Source of the DNA: Phormidesmis priestleyi ULC007
GTDB taxonomy: Bacteria > Cyanobacteriota > Cyanobacteriia > Leptolyngbyales > Leptolyngbyaceae
Assembly: GCF_001895925.1 (NCBI RefSeq)
Contig: NZ_MPPI01000001.1
Location: 252,099-316,098, forward strand
DNA: 64,000 nt
Direction of reading: 5' to 3'
The notes under the pieces are model-generated. The model was not told where the DNA came from. It was given only the letters and a program-made list of their open reading frames with translations, and made no database searches. Of this stretch, positions 9,601 to 18,872 are shown one piece after another. Position numbers and translations under genes: made by a program. Within the stretch, counting starts at the first letter, position 1, and each line of letters opens with the position of its first letter.

Positions 9601-9849
9601 AAAGAAGGGTTTGTCGGTGCCTGCGGAGTTGCGCTTTGTGCTAATCGCGATCGGAGTCAGATCTAGTCCAAGTTCCTGCGTTAAAAAGATGGACAGCGGC
9701 TCTTTCTGCAAGTGATGTGGATGCAGGAAAGGCTCTGATTTGCGCGGTTTGACGCTTTCTAGGGTTTCCACCCACAGGTAAAAGTTGCCCCGCTGTACAA
9801 AGTCAGTTGTGTCTTCTGGAATCCAAGTGCCATGTAGAATGTGCATCAT
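6649..9849 (-). CDS. SNF2-family DEAD/DEAH helicase
   Basis: A SWI2/SNF2 ATPase of 1,066 residues. The N-terminal half contains an SNF2-associated bacterial domain (about 1-560). The helicase motor follows: motif I ADDMGMGKS near 615, motif II DEAQ near 717, motif III LTGTPVEN near 745, then the helicase C lobe with LVFTQF and the motif V/VI region (DRAFRIGQ near 1000). Such proteins translocate on double-stranded DNA without strand separation. The SWIM protein gene lies 5 bp downstream. GTG at 9855 and ATG at 9849 or 9846 are all possible starts; ATG 9849 is chosen. No nuclease or methylase domain is seen and no defence genes adjoin, so a phage-defence role is not supported. Confidence 0.92.
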   Translation of the reverse strand: MMHILHGTWIPEDTTDFVQRGNFYLWVETLESVKPRKSEPFLHPHHLQKEPLSIFLTQELGLDLTPIAISTKRNSAGTDKPFFLLPSVDQHPCPSPELARYLETDSPETWDWQYWAIDCYRCVVPIKTSGTQSTTVPNVIKLLNELHFLALHNLADVQFGADLLFWYHYTQFFKHVILNDRYIPSLKYRSLPIPKRKSKSASEFELYPGWEILSMDYESELGQYAEWMPLLCTTGFHTLPTQPQMHDRATLLRHFSEVILHEIITHTPITAAFEKQIANTLISRCLQGEAPQRNQDLEQYQQWQTWRNRIAQSQADLPFHLCFQLQSPPESNDPWVLEFQVAARQDPSVKVPLADYWNARSTQQKTLLKQFGQDFEQQLLMQLGYAARVYPKLWAGLDTDRPIQILLSLEDATAFLQETAWVLEDAGYKVIVPAWWTPQGWRRAKIRMRAGGRKVSGSSKSKSYFSAASVIDYQYELSIDGEPVKEQEWQQLVQSKSSLVQFRGQWIQLDKDKMQQMLEFWKKHKNDNPELSLLDLMKLSAEGSDGIELEVAYDSTLSTMLSQLNDKSQLEVLPDPKQLNGTLRAYQKRGVSWLHYLESLGLNGCLADDMGMGKSFQVIARLVQEREALPKTRQKSSPIPPTLLIAPTSVVGNWQKEIEKFAPHLRSLLHHGSDRVQTAEEFRRAIADHDVIITSYTLIRKDITFLSAMTWQRIVIDEAQNIKNPKAAQTKAILKLPARHRLALTGTPVENRLLDLWSILNFLNPGYLGKETQFRQAFETPIQKNNDRLKSAALKQLVEPFILRRVKTDPAIIQDLPDKVEQKLFCNLTKEQASLYEAVVKDVVKQLEDAEGIQRKGMMLATLMKLKQICNHPMQFLQDGSEFSPERSHKLQRLSEMIEEAIDEGESLLVFTQFAEIGAALEKYLKHQRYKTYYLHGGTARPKREKMIAEFQDPDTEPSIFILSLKAGGVGITLTKANHVFHFDRWWNPAVEDQATDRAFRIGQKKNVFVHKFVAIGTLEERIDQMIEDKKKLAGAIVGSDESWLTELNNEAFKQLITLNRKTVLE

Positions 9850-9932
9850 GTTCACACCAACGCCTGCTTTGACTCTATCAAACCCTCGCAGAATGGCACA
9901 CTTTTTTTGTCCGTTGTTGCATAGAGAGATGG

Positions 9933-9995
9933 GTTAGGGGCAATCCCCCTATGGTTGTCCTCCGTCAGGGGTATGTACGGGGGCACTATCCCTAC
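9933..9995. repeat. Interspersed repeat family B, copy 2
   Basis: A 63-bp copy beginning GTTAGGGGCAATCCCCCTAT and ending ACTATCCCTAC, with matching inverted ends carrying a few mutations. It lies between the divergently oriented 5' end of the SNF2 gene and the 3' end of the secreted protein gene. Confidence 0.75.
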
Positions 9996-10038
9996 AGCCA
10001 CATCCCCTCATTCTGCAACGTAAAAAATCATTTTGTTA

Positions 10039-10737
10039 TCAGTAAATCGATTTCCAAGCTTTCACCGTTCCTACGCCAATTTCACTATCCAACGTCTCAC
10101 CATTATCTGCAATTAATCGAATTCTTACATTCTTCTCTGGCGCATTTTTTAACGCTGCGGCTAACTCTTCAGTAACCAGAAACGCATTACCTTTTTCTTT
10201 GAGACGAAACACGCGATCGCCCAGTTTCAGCGACAAGTCGACAATCTTCTGAGTGTCGCTAGAAGTGATGCAAACTGAATCGGCAAAGTCATCATCAAAA
10301 AACCGAAAAGGATCACGATCAGATCTGAAAAAATTAGTGTGAAGCCGCAACCCATAAGACCCACGGACTGACGCACACTCTCGCCCACGATATGCCAACA
10401 GCAAGCGGACTGAGTTTTGACTCCACAAGCTGACGACCTTGACCTGACTGTTTTTATTGCCAAACGATCGAGAAAAATAATTCTGATCAAAGACTGCTAA
10501 ATAAGTTCCTTCAAATGGGTCAACGACTTGCACAGGCTGTGACCAAGGCACACTTAAATCTGGTTTGAGCAGCGACGATCGCACTACAGGAAACCCTGAT
10601 GAAACTGCTGCCAAAACACGCCTCTCAGCCGTGATCGCAGCCGTTGAAACTTGTGCGATCGCGGCAATAGAAAGCGTCATTAAACAAAACTTTCTAATCG
10701 CCTTTTGAACGCAGAAACCCTTAGCGTGAGTCAACAT
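10039..10737 (-). CDS. Secreted protein of unknown function
   Basis: A 232-residue protein that I do not recognise. It has a basic start, then a hydrophobic stretch (FCLMTLSIAAIAQVSTAAI) typical of a signal peptide. The mature part is mostly beta-like with charged segments (SRSFGNKNSQVKVVSLW) and two cysteines (ECASVRGSYG and DSVCITSS) that could form a disulfide. The ATG at 10737 is preferred because it puts the signal peptide at the N-terminus; the frame is open upstream to 10833. It likely acts in the periplasm or outside the cell. It is divergent from the YjdF gene. Confidence 0.65.
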   Translation of the reverse strand: MLTHAKGFCVQKAIRKFCLMTLSIAAIAQVSTAAITAERRVLAAVSSGFPVVRSSLLKPDLSVPWSQPVQVVDPFEGTYLAVFDQNYFSRSFGNKNSQVKVVSLWSQNSVRLLLAYRGRECASVRGSYGLRLHTNFFRSDRDPFRFFDDDFADSVCITSSDTQKIVDLSLKLGDRVFRLKEKGNAFLVTEELAAALKNAPEKNVRIRLIADNGETLDSEIGVGTVKAWKSIY

Positions 10738-10972
10738 GGCTACATCACAAAATCGCAGACTATAGCTCGATTCTAGCGATTCATAGACAAGATCGTGCAG
10801 CATATTCCACGCGGCTGAAATACAAATTAACATCGTTTCGATGATTGATCCGATGTAAGGCGCATTGATGTCAATAATACTGTTTCAAATCATTTTGAAG
10901 CGCTATCTTAAACAAGAGCGTGGACGGTTTGAAGCAGAATCGGTGATTGAAAATACAATCTCTTGTTGGGTC

Positions 10973-11386
10973 ATGAAGCTGACAGTCTTTTTTAATGGTC
11001 AATTTTGGGAAGGTGTCATTGAGGTCGATCACGACGGCGTATTAAAAGCGGGACGACATCTATTTGGTGCAGAACCCAGCGATATTGAGGTGCTGTCGTT
11101 TGTGTCAGACAATCACGCCACAACCTTAGTTCAGCAAACTCAATGTACGGGTGTGGCTCCAACTGATCATAAGCCGATCAACCCCAAGCGACGATCGCGC
11201 GAGGCGGCTAAAGAAATGGCAGTGCGAGGAGTCTCCACAATGGCTCAAATGGTCTTACAGCAAGAGCTTGAGCAACACAAAAAAGAATCAAAGAAGCGCT
11301 CAAAAGCAGAAGACGAAGCCAAGGAAGCCGAAAAACGACGACTGAGCCGCGAAAAAGCGAAAGCACGGCATCGCGGAAAAGCTTAA
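10973..11386 (+). CDS. yjdF: YjdF-family protein (DUF2992)
   Basis: A 137-residue protein. The N-terminal 45 residues (MKLTVFFNGQFWEGVIEVDH, then LKAGRHLFGAEPSDIEVL) match the YjdF family. The C-terminal 60 residues are a highly charged Lys/Glu/Arg coiled-coil-like tail. The start at 10973 is chosen from the family consensus; the frame extends upstream to 10865. In Firmicutes yjdF genes are often preceded by an aza-aromatic-sensing riboswitch, but no such structure was recognised here. The biochemical function of the family is unknown. Confidence 0.85.
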   Translation: MKLTVFFNGQFWEGVIEVDHDGVLKAGRHLFGAEPSDIEVLSFVSDNHATTLVQQTQCTGVAPTDHKPINPKRRSREAAKEMAVRGVSTMAQMVLQQELEQHKKESKKRSKAEDEAKEAEKRRLSREKAKARHRGKA

Positions 11387-11444
11387 CTTAGATCTTGCAC
11401 CTCTGGTATCTGGACGATGAGAACCTGTGGTTCATAGCATTCTC

Positions 11445-11750
11445 CCACCCTGAACTGAAGTTCGGGCTAACGGGGAAAGTCCGTTAACGTCAGTTCGACA
11501 GAAGTGATTGGCTACGATTGTGAATCCGGGAAGCCCCCTAAATCCCCCATTCTGAGGGACTTTGAACCGGAAATCTTGGCTCAAAGTCCCCCAATTTTGG
11601 GGGATTTAGGGGGCTGAAGCCGCTCAAAACGAAACGAAAAGCCTCGTCGAACTCACGTTCCGTTAAAACGGACTGAAGAACTAGCTGGGACTCGCTTTTA
11701 GTCCGTTTTAACGGACTTGAACTATTAGCCCGAACTTCAGTTCAGGGCGG
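11445..11750. repeat. Palindromic repeat family E, interrupted by a family A MITE
   Basis: The ends form a 26-bp near-perfect inverted repeat: the left starts CCACCCTGAACTGAAGTTCG and the right ends CGAACTTCAGTTCAGGGCGG. A second inner inverted repeat involves AAGTCCGTTAA and TTAACGGACTT. Without the inserted family A element and its duplicated target the unit would be about 127 bp. It fills most of the 413-bp gap between yjdF and clpB, where no gene is seen. Confidence 0.8.
11488..11658. mobile_element. MITE family A, copy 1
   Basis: This 171-bp element is flanked by the exact 8-bp duplication TCCGTTAA at 11480-11487 and 11659-11666. Its ends are inverted (CGTCAGTTCGAC against GTCGAACTCACGT). 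The interior contains the family core, CCCCCTAAATCCCCC followed by GGGGGATTTAGGGGG. It carries no coding sequence, so any movement must have depended on a transposase elsewhere. It is inserted into repeat E. Confidence 0.88.
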
Positions 11751-11799
11751 GTCAGCAGACTGACTCAGAATGCTGCAAGATTTCAGTTAAGCTTCACGT

Positions 11800-14454
11800 T
11801 TATGAAACGATCGGAGATAACTGGGCGGTGACCGTTTTTTTGTTAAATGACAGTTTACCCTTTACTAGATCAACCAAAATAGTATCGCCATCGACAAACG
11901 TATTTTCGAGCAGTTTGGTGGCGATCGGGTTCTGCAATTCTCGCTGAATGGCCCGCTTTAACGGACGAGCACCATACACCGGGTCGTAGCCCAAATCAGC
12001 CAGGTGATTTCGAGCCGCCTCAGTCAGTTCGATCACGATCTTTTTGTCGGCTAACATTCCCTGAATGCGTTTGAGTTGCAGCACGACAATTTCGCCCAAC
12101 TCAGCCCGACTGAGCGGATGAAAGAGAATCGTGTCGTCAATGCGATTGAGAAACTCAGGACGAAAATGCTTTTGCAGGGCAATCATCACGCGCCGTTGCA
12201 TCTCGTCATATTGAGAATCATCGCCCGCAACATCGAGAATGTGTTCACTACCGATGTTGCTCGTCATCACAATGACCGTGTTGCTGAAGTCGATCGTTCT
12301 GCCTTGAGAATCGGTGATTCGTCCGTCGTCCAACACTTGTAGCAAAATGTTAAACACATCGGGGTGAGCTTTTTCGACTTCATCCATCAACACAACCGAG
12401 TAAGGTTTGCGTCGCACTGCTTCCGCGAGTTGTCCTCCTTCTTCGTAGCCGACGTATCCGGGAGGTGCCCCAATCACTCGCATCACCGAGCTTTTGTCCA
12501 TATATTCGGACATATCCATTCGCACCATTGCATCGTCGGCATCAAACAAAAATTGCGCTAATGCTTTGGCAAGCTCAGTTTTTCCGACCCCTGTCGGCCC
12601 CATGAAGAGGAATGATCCGATCGGGCGACCGGGATCTTTCATGCCCGATCGAGCGCGACGAATGGCGGCTGAAACTGCTTCGACGGCATCTTGTTGCCCG
12701 ATGACTCGGTGATGCAGATGATGTTCTAAAGTCAATAATTTTTGACGCTCTGACTCTAGCAAGCGATTGACTGGAATGCCCGTCCATTTAGCGACAATTT
12801 CAGCGATGTCAGATTCAGAAACCTGCTCTCTGAGCAGCGTCGAGCCATTGGTCTGCATTTCTAGCAGTTGAGCTTCTTGAGTTTCTAAACTACGCTGAAC
12901 GGTGCTGAGACGATCGTATTTCAGCTTGGCAGCCGTGTTCAGATCATAGGCACGTTCGGCTTGGTCAATTTGCACCTTGAGATGTTCTTCTTCTTCTTTG
13001 AGATGGTTAATCTCTTCTAAAATTTGCTTCTCATTTTCCCATTGAGAACTCAGCCCTTGCTGCTTGTCTCCCAACTCTTCAATCTCTTGATTAATGCGCT
13101 CTAACCGATCTTTTGAGGGACGAAATGCTGCCCCGGTTAACGTCGCCTTGCCTTCCCCTTCTAGAGACAGTTTCTCCATTTCTAGCTGTCTCAAGCGCCG
13201 TTCGGTCGTCTCTAACTCGACGGGTTTTGAGGTGATCTCCATTTTGAGTTTGGCGGCGGCTTCGTCTACAAGATCGATCGCTTTGTCGGGCAAGAAGCGA
13301 TCGGCGATATAGCGACTCGAAAGCGTTGCCGCAGCGACCAGGGCAGAATCGGTAATTTTCACGGCATGGTGAACTTCATAGCGATTCTTGAGTCCCCGCA
13401 AAATCGAGATCGTGTCTTCGACTGAGGGTTGCTCAATCAGAACCTGCTGAAATCGTCGCTCTAGGGCGGCATCTTTTTCGATATATTTGCGATATTCATC
13501 CAGCGTGGTTGCCCCAATACAGCGCAGTTCGCCTCGTGCCAACATCGGTTTCAAGAGGTTGCCAGCATCCATGTTGCCTTGAGTGGCTCCGGCTCCGACG
13601 ACGGTGTGAAGCTCGTCGATGAAGAGTACGACTTGCCCATCGGAGTTGATTACTTCTTTGAGAACCGCACGGAGACGGTCTTCAAATTCGCCGCGATATT
13701 TTGCTCCGGCGATTAGAGAACCCATATCGAGCGAGATCAAGACGCGATTTTTCAACGATTCGGGCACGTCGCCGTTAATGATCCGTTGAGCGAGTCCTTC
13801 GGCGATCGCAGTTTTGCCCACGCCTGGTTCACCGATCAACACCGGATTATTCTTCGTCCGGCGAGACAGCACTTGAATGACGCGACGAATTTCTTCATCT
13901 CGCCCAATCACCGGATCGATCTTTCCGGCTTTCGCCTTCTCAGTGAGATCTTGCCCAAATTTTTCTAGCGCCGAGTAGCGAGATTCGGGGGTTTGATCGG
14001 TGACTTTCTGACTGCCCCGCACCTCTTTAATCGCGGTTTCTAATTTTGCGGTATCGAGATTAAATCCGCGAAATAGCTTCATCCCCAACCGAGGATCGTT
14101 AGCAAACCCGATTAAGAAATGCTCGATCGAGATAAAGTCATCTTGCCAATTGTTGCGCGCCAGCTCAGAGCGATCGAGCAGCGTATCTAAATAGCGACCC
14201 AAATAAAGCTGTTCAGTGTTGCCCACTTTGGGCTGTCGTTTGGCATAGTCATCGACCTGCTGACCCAACTGCTGCACATCGACCCCAGCCTTTGTGAGAA
14301 TCTTATTGGCCAGCCCATCTTTCTGCTCGATGACGCTGGTGATCAGATGCTCAACTTCTAAGTTTTGGTGTTTATAGCGCCGGACAACATCCTGTGCTTG
14401 TACGATCGCCTCCCATGCTTTGTCAGTAAATTTGCTTGGGTCAGTGGGTTGCAT
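11800..14454 (-). CDS. clpB: ATP-dependent disaggregase ClpB
   Basis: An 884-residue Hsp100 chaperone that extracts polypeptides from aggregates together with DnaK. Order: Clp-N repeats (1-150), first AAA+ module with Walker A GEPGVGKT near 205 and DEAAAKLK near 395, a coiled-coil middle domain (about 410-530), and a second AAA+ module with GPTGVGKTE near 608. The C-terminus has the conserved [17 protein letters not shown]. The coiled-coil M domain distinguishes it from ClpC. Cyanobacteria usually have ClpB1 (heat-induced) and ClpB2 (essential); which this is cannot be settled from one sequence. No CIRCE element was noticed upstream. Confidence 0.95.
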   Translation of the reverse strand: MQPTDPSKFTDKAWEAIVQAQDVVRRYKHQNLEVEHLITSVIEQKDGLANKILTKAGVDVQQLGQQVDDYAKRQPKVGNTEQLYLGRYLDTLLDRSELARNNWQDDFISIEHFLIGFANDPRLGMKLFRGFNLDTAKLETAIKEVRGSQKVTDQTPESRYSALEKFGQDLTEKAKAGKIDPVIGRDEEIRRVIQVLSRRTKNNPVLIGEPGVGKTAIAEGLAQRIINGDVPESLKNRVLISLDMGSLIAGAKYRGEFEDRLRAVLKEVINSDGQVVLFIDELHTVVGAGATQGNMDAGNLLKPMLARGELRCIGATTLDEYRKYIEKDAALERRFQQVLIEQPSVEDTISILRGLKNRYEVHHAVKITDSALVAAATLSSRYIADRFLPDKAIDLVDEAAAKLKMEITSKPVELETTERRLRQLEMEKLSLEGEGKATLTGAAFRPSKDRLERINQEIEELGDKQQGLSSQWENEKQILEEINHLKEEEEHLKVQIDQAERAYDLNTAAKLKYDRLSTVQRSLETQEAQLLEMQTNGSTLLREQVSESDIAEIVAKWTGIPVNRLLESERQKLLTLEHHLHHRVIGQQDAVEAVSAAIRRARSGMKDPGRPIGSFLFMGPTGVGKTELAKALAQFLFDADDAMVRMDMSEYMDKSSVMRVIGAPPGYVGYEEGGQLAEAVRRKPYSVVLMDEVEKAHPDVFNILLQVLDDGRITDSQGRTIDFSNTVIVMTSNIGSEHILDVAGDDSQYDEMQRRVMIALQKHFRPEFLNRIDDTILFHPLSRAELGEIVVLQLKRIQGMLADKKIVIELTEAARNHLADLGYDPVYGARPLKRAIQRELQNPIATKLLENTFVDGDTILVDLVKGKLSFNKKTVTAQLSPIVS

Positions 14455-14543
14455 GTTCTCCAGTCAGTCTCTATAAATCTGCTTCTCTGTAGATCCCATT
14501 GTAGCCTTTAGCGATGGGCTGTTCGCTGTTAGTAACGAGCTTT

Positions 14544-16091
14544 CTAAAACTCAAACCCAAATCGAATCACCCACTGCCAAATCATCGGACTGGGACGATT
14601 GTTAGGGTTAGAAACGACCAGAAATCCGGGGCTGATATTGAGATGATCACTCAGCGCTAACCCAAAATAGCCTTCTAGATTAGTTTGAGTTGCGCTGCCG
14701 ATTTTATTCTCTATAAAAGGTTGACCGAGGGCAATTCCCGCCCTAGACCCTGGGATCAGAAAATTGCGGACGGCAAAGCCCAGTGCCCAGCTTTTGGGAT
14801 TGAGGTCTAAATCCTCTCCTAAAGCTGTATTGAAGCCGTTGTAATTGCCAAACCCCAATCTTCCAAACACCCCAAATGGACGCTTGATCGCCCATTCTGC
14901 ATTGATGCCGCCTGCGTTGATGGTGCTGCCATTAATCTCTGCGTGGGTGTATTGCAGCCGCACTGTGATCGGCTGTTGAGGTAGTGTATATTCAGCCTCT
15001 AACGTGCCCTGGTAGCGATCGCCAAACAGCCCTTTAGCCGGATCTCCGGCATCGGCAGCCGCATAAAATCCGCGCAAGATTAAATTGTCGCGAACCGTCC
15101 ACGCAACAGCAGCGCCCGCTCCACCAATGCGATCGATTTCGTTTTGCACGATTAAAGGATTGTTGGCAAAAAAGCTAGAGTTGAAATTATCGCCCGCTTG
15201 ATTGGCGAAACTATTGCGATCGACAAAATCACTAGGCGGCAGTTTAGACCCAACGGCAACTTCAAGGTTTGAGGATGGCTGAAACACATAATAGAGCTTT
15301 CTCAAGCGCACCGTGGGAGGAACTCCGACATAATCTAAGCCGCCCCCATCTGCCAAAATGCCCGTTGTGCCCAATAAATTTTGCTGGCGATTTTGAGCCG
15401 TCGAAATCGCGTCTCTGCCGTTATTTCCGGTTTCTAATTGACTGACTAGACGATCGCGACCGTTAAAACTGGTGATCAGATTTAACCGAGTCCGAGATGC
15501 CAGACTTAGGGTGTCTCTAGAGCCATTCGTTCCAGCGAAAATGGTTTGTCCGTTGAGCTTGGTGGTGGTCGAAAATTGGCGATCGTCTAGCTGAAGATTG
15601 CGGCTAGTGATGTTGTCGAGTCGCGATCTCAAATCGTTCAGCGCGTTGCCATAAGCTGCGATTAACCGTCGAATCGTCAAGACATCTTGTTGAGCCGTGC
15701 CGCTGACATCTCCGGCGAGAAGCTGTTCTTCAACTTTGCCCAGCACTGCATTCAGTGCCGCACTAAACTCAAACCGACTCAGCGATCGGTTGCCGCGAAA
15801 CGTGCCGTCTGGATAACCAACAATCACGCCATAGCGCTCAACCAGAGATTGCAGTGCTTTAAAGGCCCAATCACTCGGCTTGATATCCGATAGCTGCGAA
15901 ACCGACGTAACCTGCGCCATCGGATCTTCGACGATCTCAGAAGTCTGTAAATCTTCCACAGAAGCAATCTGTGAAATTTCTGACGGTGGGGAGAGTGAGC
16001 TTGTGTCATTTGCCCACCCAGGCAGAGGTGCCAGAACACTGAGGCTCCCTAAACTGACTGCTAACCATTCAACCTTCTTCACCAGTCTCAC
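14544..16091 (-). CDS. SLH-domain OprB-type porin (iron uptake porin family)
   Basis: A 515-residue outer-membrane protein. A signal peptide covers about residues 1-28 (cleavage after GWA). A single SLH domain lies near 68-125 (DIKPSDWAFKALQSLVERYG and YPDGTFRGNRSLSRFEF) and should tether the protein to peptidoglycan. A short coiled coil follows, then an OprB-like beta barrel from about 170 to the C-terminal aromatic residue (FGFEF). This is the SomA/SomB architecture of the major cyanobacterial porins, which pass small solutes and inorganic ions. It stands alone, leftward, between clpB and gloA. Confidence 0.92.
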   Translation of the reverse strand: MRLVKKVEWLAVSLGSLSVLAPLPGWANDTSSLSPPSEISQIASVEDLQTSEIVEDPMAQVTSVSQLSDIKPSDWAFKALQSLVERYGVIVGYPDGTFRGNRSLSRFEFSAALNAVLGKVEEQLLAGDVSGTAQQDVLTIRRLIAAYGNALNDLRSRLDNITSRNLQLDDRQFSTTTKLNGQTIFAGTNGSRDTLSLASRTRLNLITSFNGRDRLVSQLETGNNGRDAISTAQNRQQNLLGTTGILADGGGLDYVGVPPTVRLRKLYYVFQPSSNLEVAVGSKLPPSDFVDRNSFANQAGDNFNSSFFANNPLIVQNEIDRIGGAGAAVAWTVRDNLILRGFYAAADAGDPAKGLFGDRYQGTLEAEYTLPQQPITVRLQYTHAEINGSTINAGGINAEWAIKRPFGVFGRLGFGNYNGFNTALGEDLDLNPKSWALGFAVRNFLIPGSRAGIALGQPFIENKIGSATQTNLEGYFGLALSDHLNISPGFLVVSNPNNRPSPMIWQWVIRFGFEF

Positions 16092-16206
16092 TCCTCGAAG
16101 AGGGGTTGTCTGCCCGATCGAGCATCACAACCGCTCACACTCCTTCCATCAGGAGTATAAACGCTCAGTGAGATCAGGAAAAAGAAAAGGGAGAAATACG
16201 CGATAT

Positions 16207-16241
16207 TAGACCTCCGATGTCTCGAAGAAATCGGAGGTCTA
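16207..16241. terminator. Perfect 12-bp hairpin upstream of the porin gene
   Basis: TAGACCTCCGAT and ATCGGAGGTCTA pair perfectly around an 11-base loop. It lies downstream of gloA and 116 bp before the porin start. It may stop gloA transcripts, but no run of T follows on either strand, so this is not a classical intrinsic terminator. Confidence 0.4.
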
Positions 16242-16266
16242 TGCCTAACGAGGGGATGAAATGGCT

Positions 16267-16328
16267 GTAGAGGTAGCGCCCCCGTGCCTACCCCTGACGG
16301 AGGGCAACCACAGGGGGATTGCCCCGAC
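16267..16328. repeat. Interspersed repeat family B, copy 3 (inverted)
   Basis: A 62-bp copy in reverse orientation: it begins GTAGAGGTAGCGCCCCCGTG and ends GGGGGATTGCCCCGAC. It is placed just 3' of gloA. Confidence 0.75.
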
Positions 16329-16354
16329 CCAAATCATTGCCAAAAAACGTTTCT

Positions 16355-16783
16355 CTAGACCGTTGCTGCGGAGGGTGCCTTTTCGGAAGCAGTTGCGATC
16401 GCTTTTTGCTGAATCAACTCGACTTTATAGCCGTCAGGGTCTTCAACAAACGCGATCACGGTTGAGCCGTGCTTCATCGGCCCAGGTTGGCGAGTGACTT
16501 TGCCGCCACGATCGCCAATCTCTTTACAAGTCGCGTAAATATCATCGACTCCGATCGCGATATGCCCATAAGCGTCACCCAAACTGTAGTGATCTTTGCC
16601 CCAGTTATAGGTCAGTTCGATTACAGTATGGTCTGACTCGTCACCATAGCCGATGAATGCTAGTGTAAACTCGCCGCCCGGATAATCTTTCTTCCGCAGC
16701 AGCGTCATGCCCAAAAGCTCACAATAAAATTTCAGCGATCGGTCTAAATCGCCGACTCTCAGCATGGTGTGTAATAGTCGCAT
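16355..16783 (-). CDS. gloA: Lactoylglutathione lyase (glyoxalase I)
   Basis: A 142-residue cytosolic metalloenzyme that converts the hemithioacetal of methylglyoxal and glutathione to S-lactoylglutathione. It starts [20 protein letters not shown], with metal-ligand His at residue 5. Later motifs include LIELTYNWG-type glutamate (VIELTYNWG), GHIAIGVDD with a second His, and the C-terminal [14 protein letters not shown] with the last Glu. Length is normal, with a short alanine-rich tail. It is divergent from eno, separated by 177 bp that must hold both promoters. Confidence 0.93.
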   Translation of the reverse strand: MRLLHTMLRVGDLDRSLKFYCELLGMTLLRKKDYPGGEFTLAFIGYGDESDHTVIELTYNWGKDHYSLGDAYGHIAIGVDDIYATCKEIGDRGGKVTRQPGPMKHGSTVIAFVEDPDGYKVELIQQKAIATASEKAPSAATV

Positions 16784-16957
16784 CGTGGTTTCTCCGTTCT
16801 TTTTGAGTGTTCGTTACCATTCTGACAAAACTCACCAGACTCTCTCAATAATCTTGAGACACCCTGAATATCCTTACAGAATGCTCTACAAGAGCGTATT
16901 CTAAGCGATGGGTAAATGCTGCCATTCATCCTTCCCCTTTCTATCTGAGGTCTATAG

Positions 16958-18250
<1,293 letters not shown>

Positions 18251-18332
18251 CGATTAACCTGGCATCAAAGACCCAGCGTGAAGCGGTAGGGTGTACCCGC
18301 AAGTCCTTTGATCTGTCATCGCCGAGATCTTT

Positions 18333-18420
18333 GCCCCCTAAATCCCCCACGAGTGGGGGACTTTGAGCCAAGACTCCAGTTTCAAGGTCCCCTAAAATGG
18401 GGGATTTAGGGGGCTGAAGC
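18333..18420. repeat. Degenerate MITE family A core
   Basis: The core is recognisable (CCCCCTAAATCCCCC and GGGGGATTTAGGGGGCTGA) and a GAAACGAAGCGA stretch follows as in other copies. The terminal inverted repeats are not clear, and a possible GTGTACCC/GTGTACTC duplication is imperfect. This looks like an older, decayed copy. Confidence 0.6.
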
Positions 18421-18562
18421 CGACTGAAACGAAGCGACGAACGACTGTGTACTCACCCGACGCGATTAGCGCAGAGCGCAACTCTGAAGGAACCGCTCCA
18501 ATCCGCACAAACAATCGTTGCCAGGTTAATAGTTGGGCATTGCTAAATGCAACACCGATTTT

Positions 18563-18598
18563 CCCTCATTTCCAAAAGTTGGAAGTGAGGGTTTTTTT
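18563..18598 (+). terminator. Rho-independent terminator
   Basis: CCCTCATTTCCAA pairs with TTGGAAGTGAGGG (one wobble) around a short loop and is followed by seven T. It is the first strong terminator after eno, 313 bp downstream, but it may belong to a separate short transcript starting near 18440. Of the 622-bp gap 18251-18872, the rest holds the degenerate repeat A, a trace of repeat D near 18606, and presumably the devB promoter. Confidence 0.8.
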
Positions 18599-18872
18599 GC
18601 CCATACAGCATGGCACGCCGTGCCCCGTCAAATGGAACGATCAGCCACAATTGCCTCCGAAATTGGTATGAAATCCAAAATTTCTCTATCAAACCTATCG
18701 AGACCAGAGGGTGCTCTCAGGTGAGTTCTCACGCTATAATTCGCTCAATTCAGTCAGGCATCTCTACGGTTAGTCAGGAATCCATCCAGGGTTTTAACCA
18801 GAGCTTAAGCGTTTTGTCAAACCCTCAACCAAATCCTGATTAAATCCTCGTTTCTTTTCCAGGAGTCTTGCT

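Noticed and set aside
5804-9849. SNF2-SWIM pair as a phage-defence system
   Set aside because: No nuclease, methylase or other defence gene adjoins, and this pair is widespread without defence context.
10738-10972. yjdF-type riboswitch upstream of the YjdF gene
   Set aside because: No recognisable match to the conserved RNA could be found by eye.
11445-11750. Possible CRISPR array or integron because of repeated palindromes
   Set aside because: The repeats are nested inverted repeats with one insertion, not evenly spaced direct repeats with spacers; no cas or integrase genes are present.
18440-18562. Glycine or THF riboswitch, suggested by AAGGAACCGCTCC
   Set aside because: The order and spacing of conserved segments do not match either aptamer and the downstream genes are exporters.
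18447-18843. Three overlapping plus-strand ORFs of 63-77 codons
   Set aside because: They run through a hairpin terminator and a repeat, lack ribosome binding sites and have no protein-like composition.
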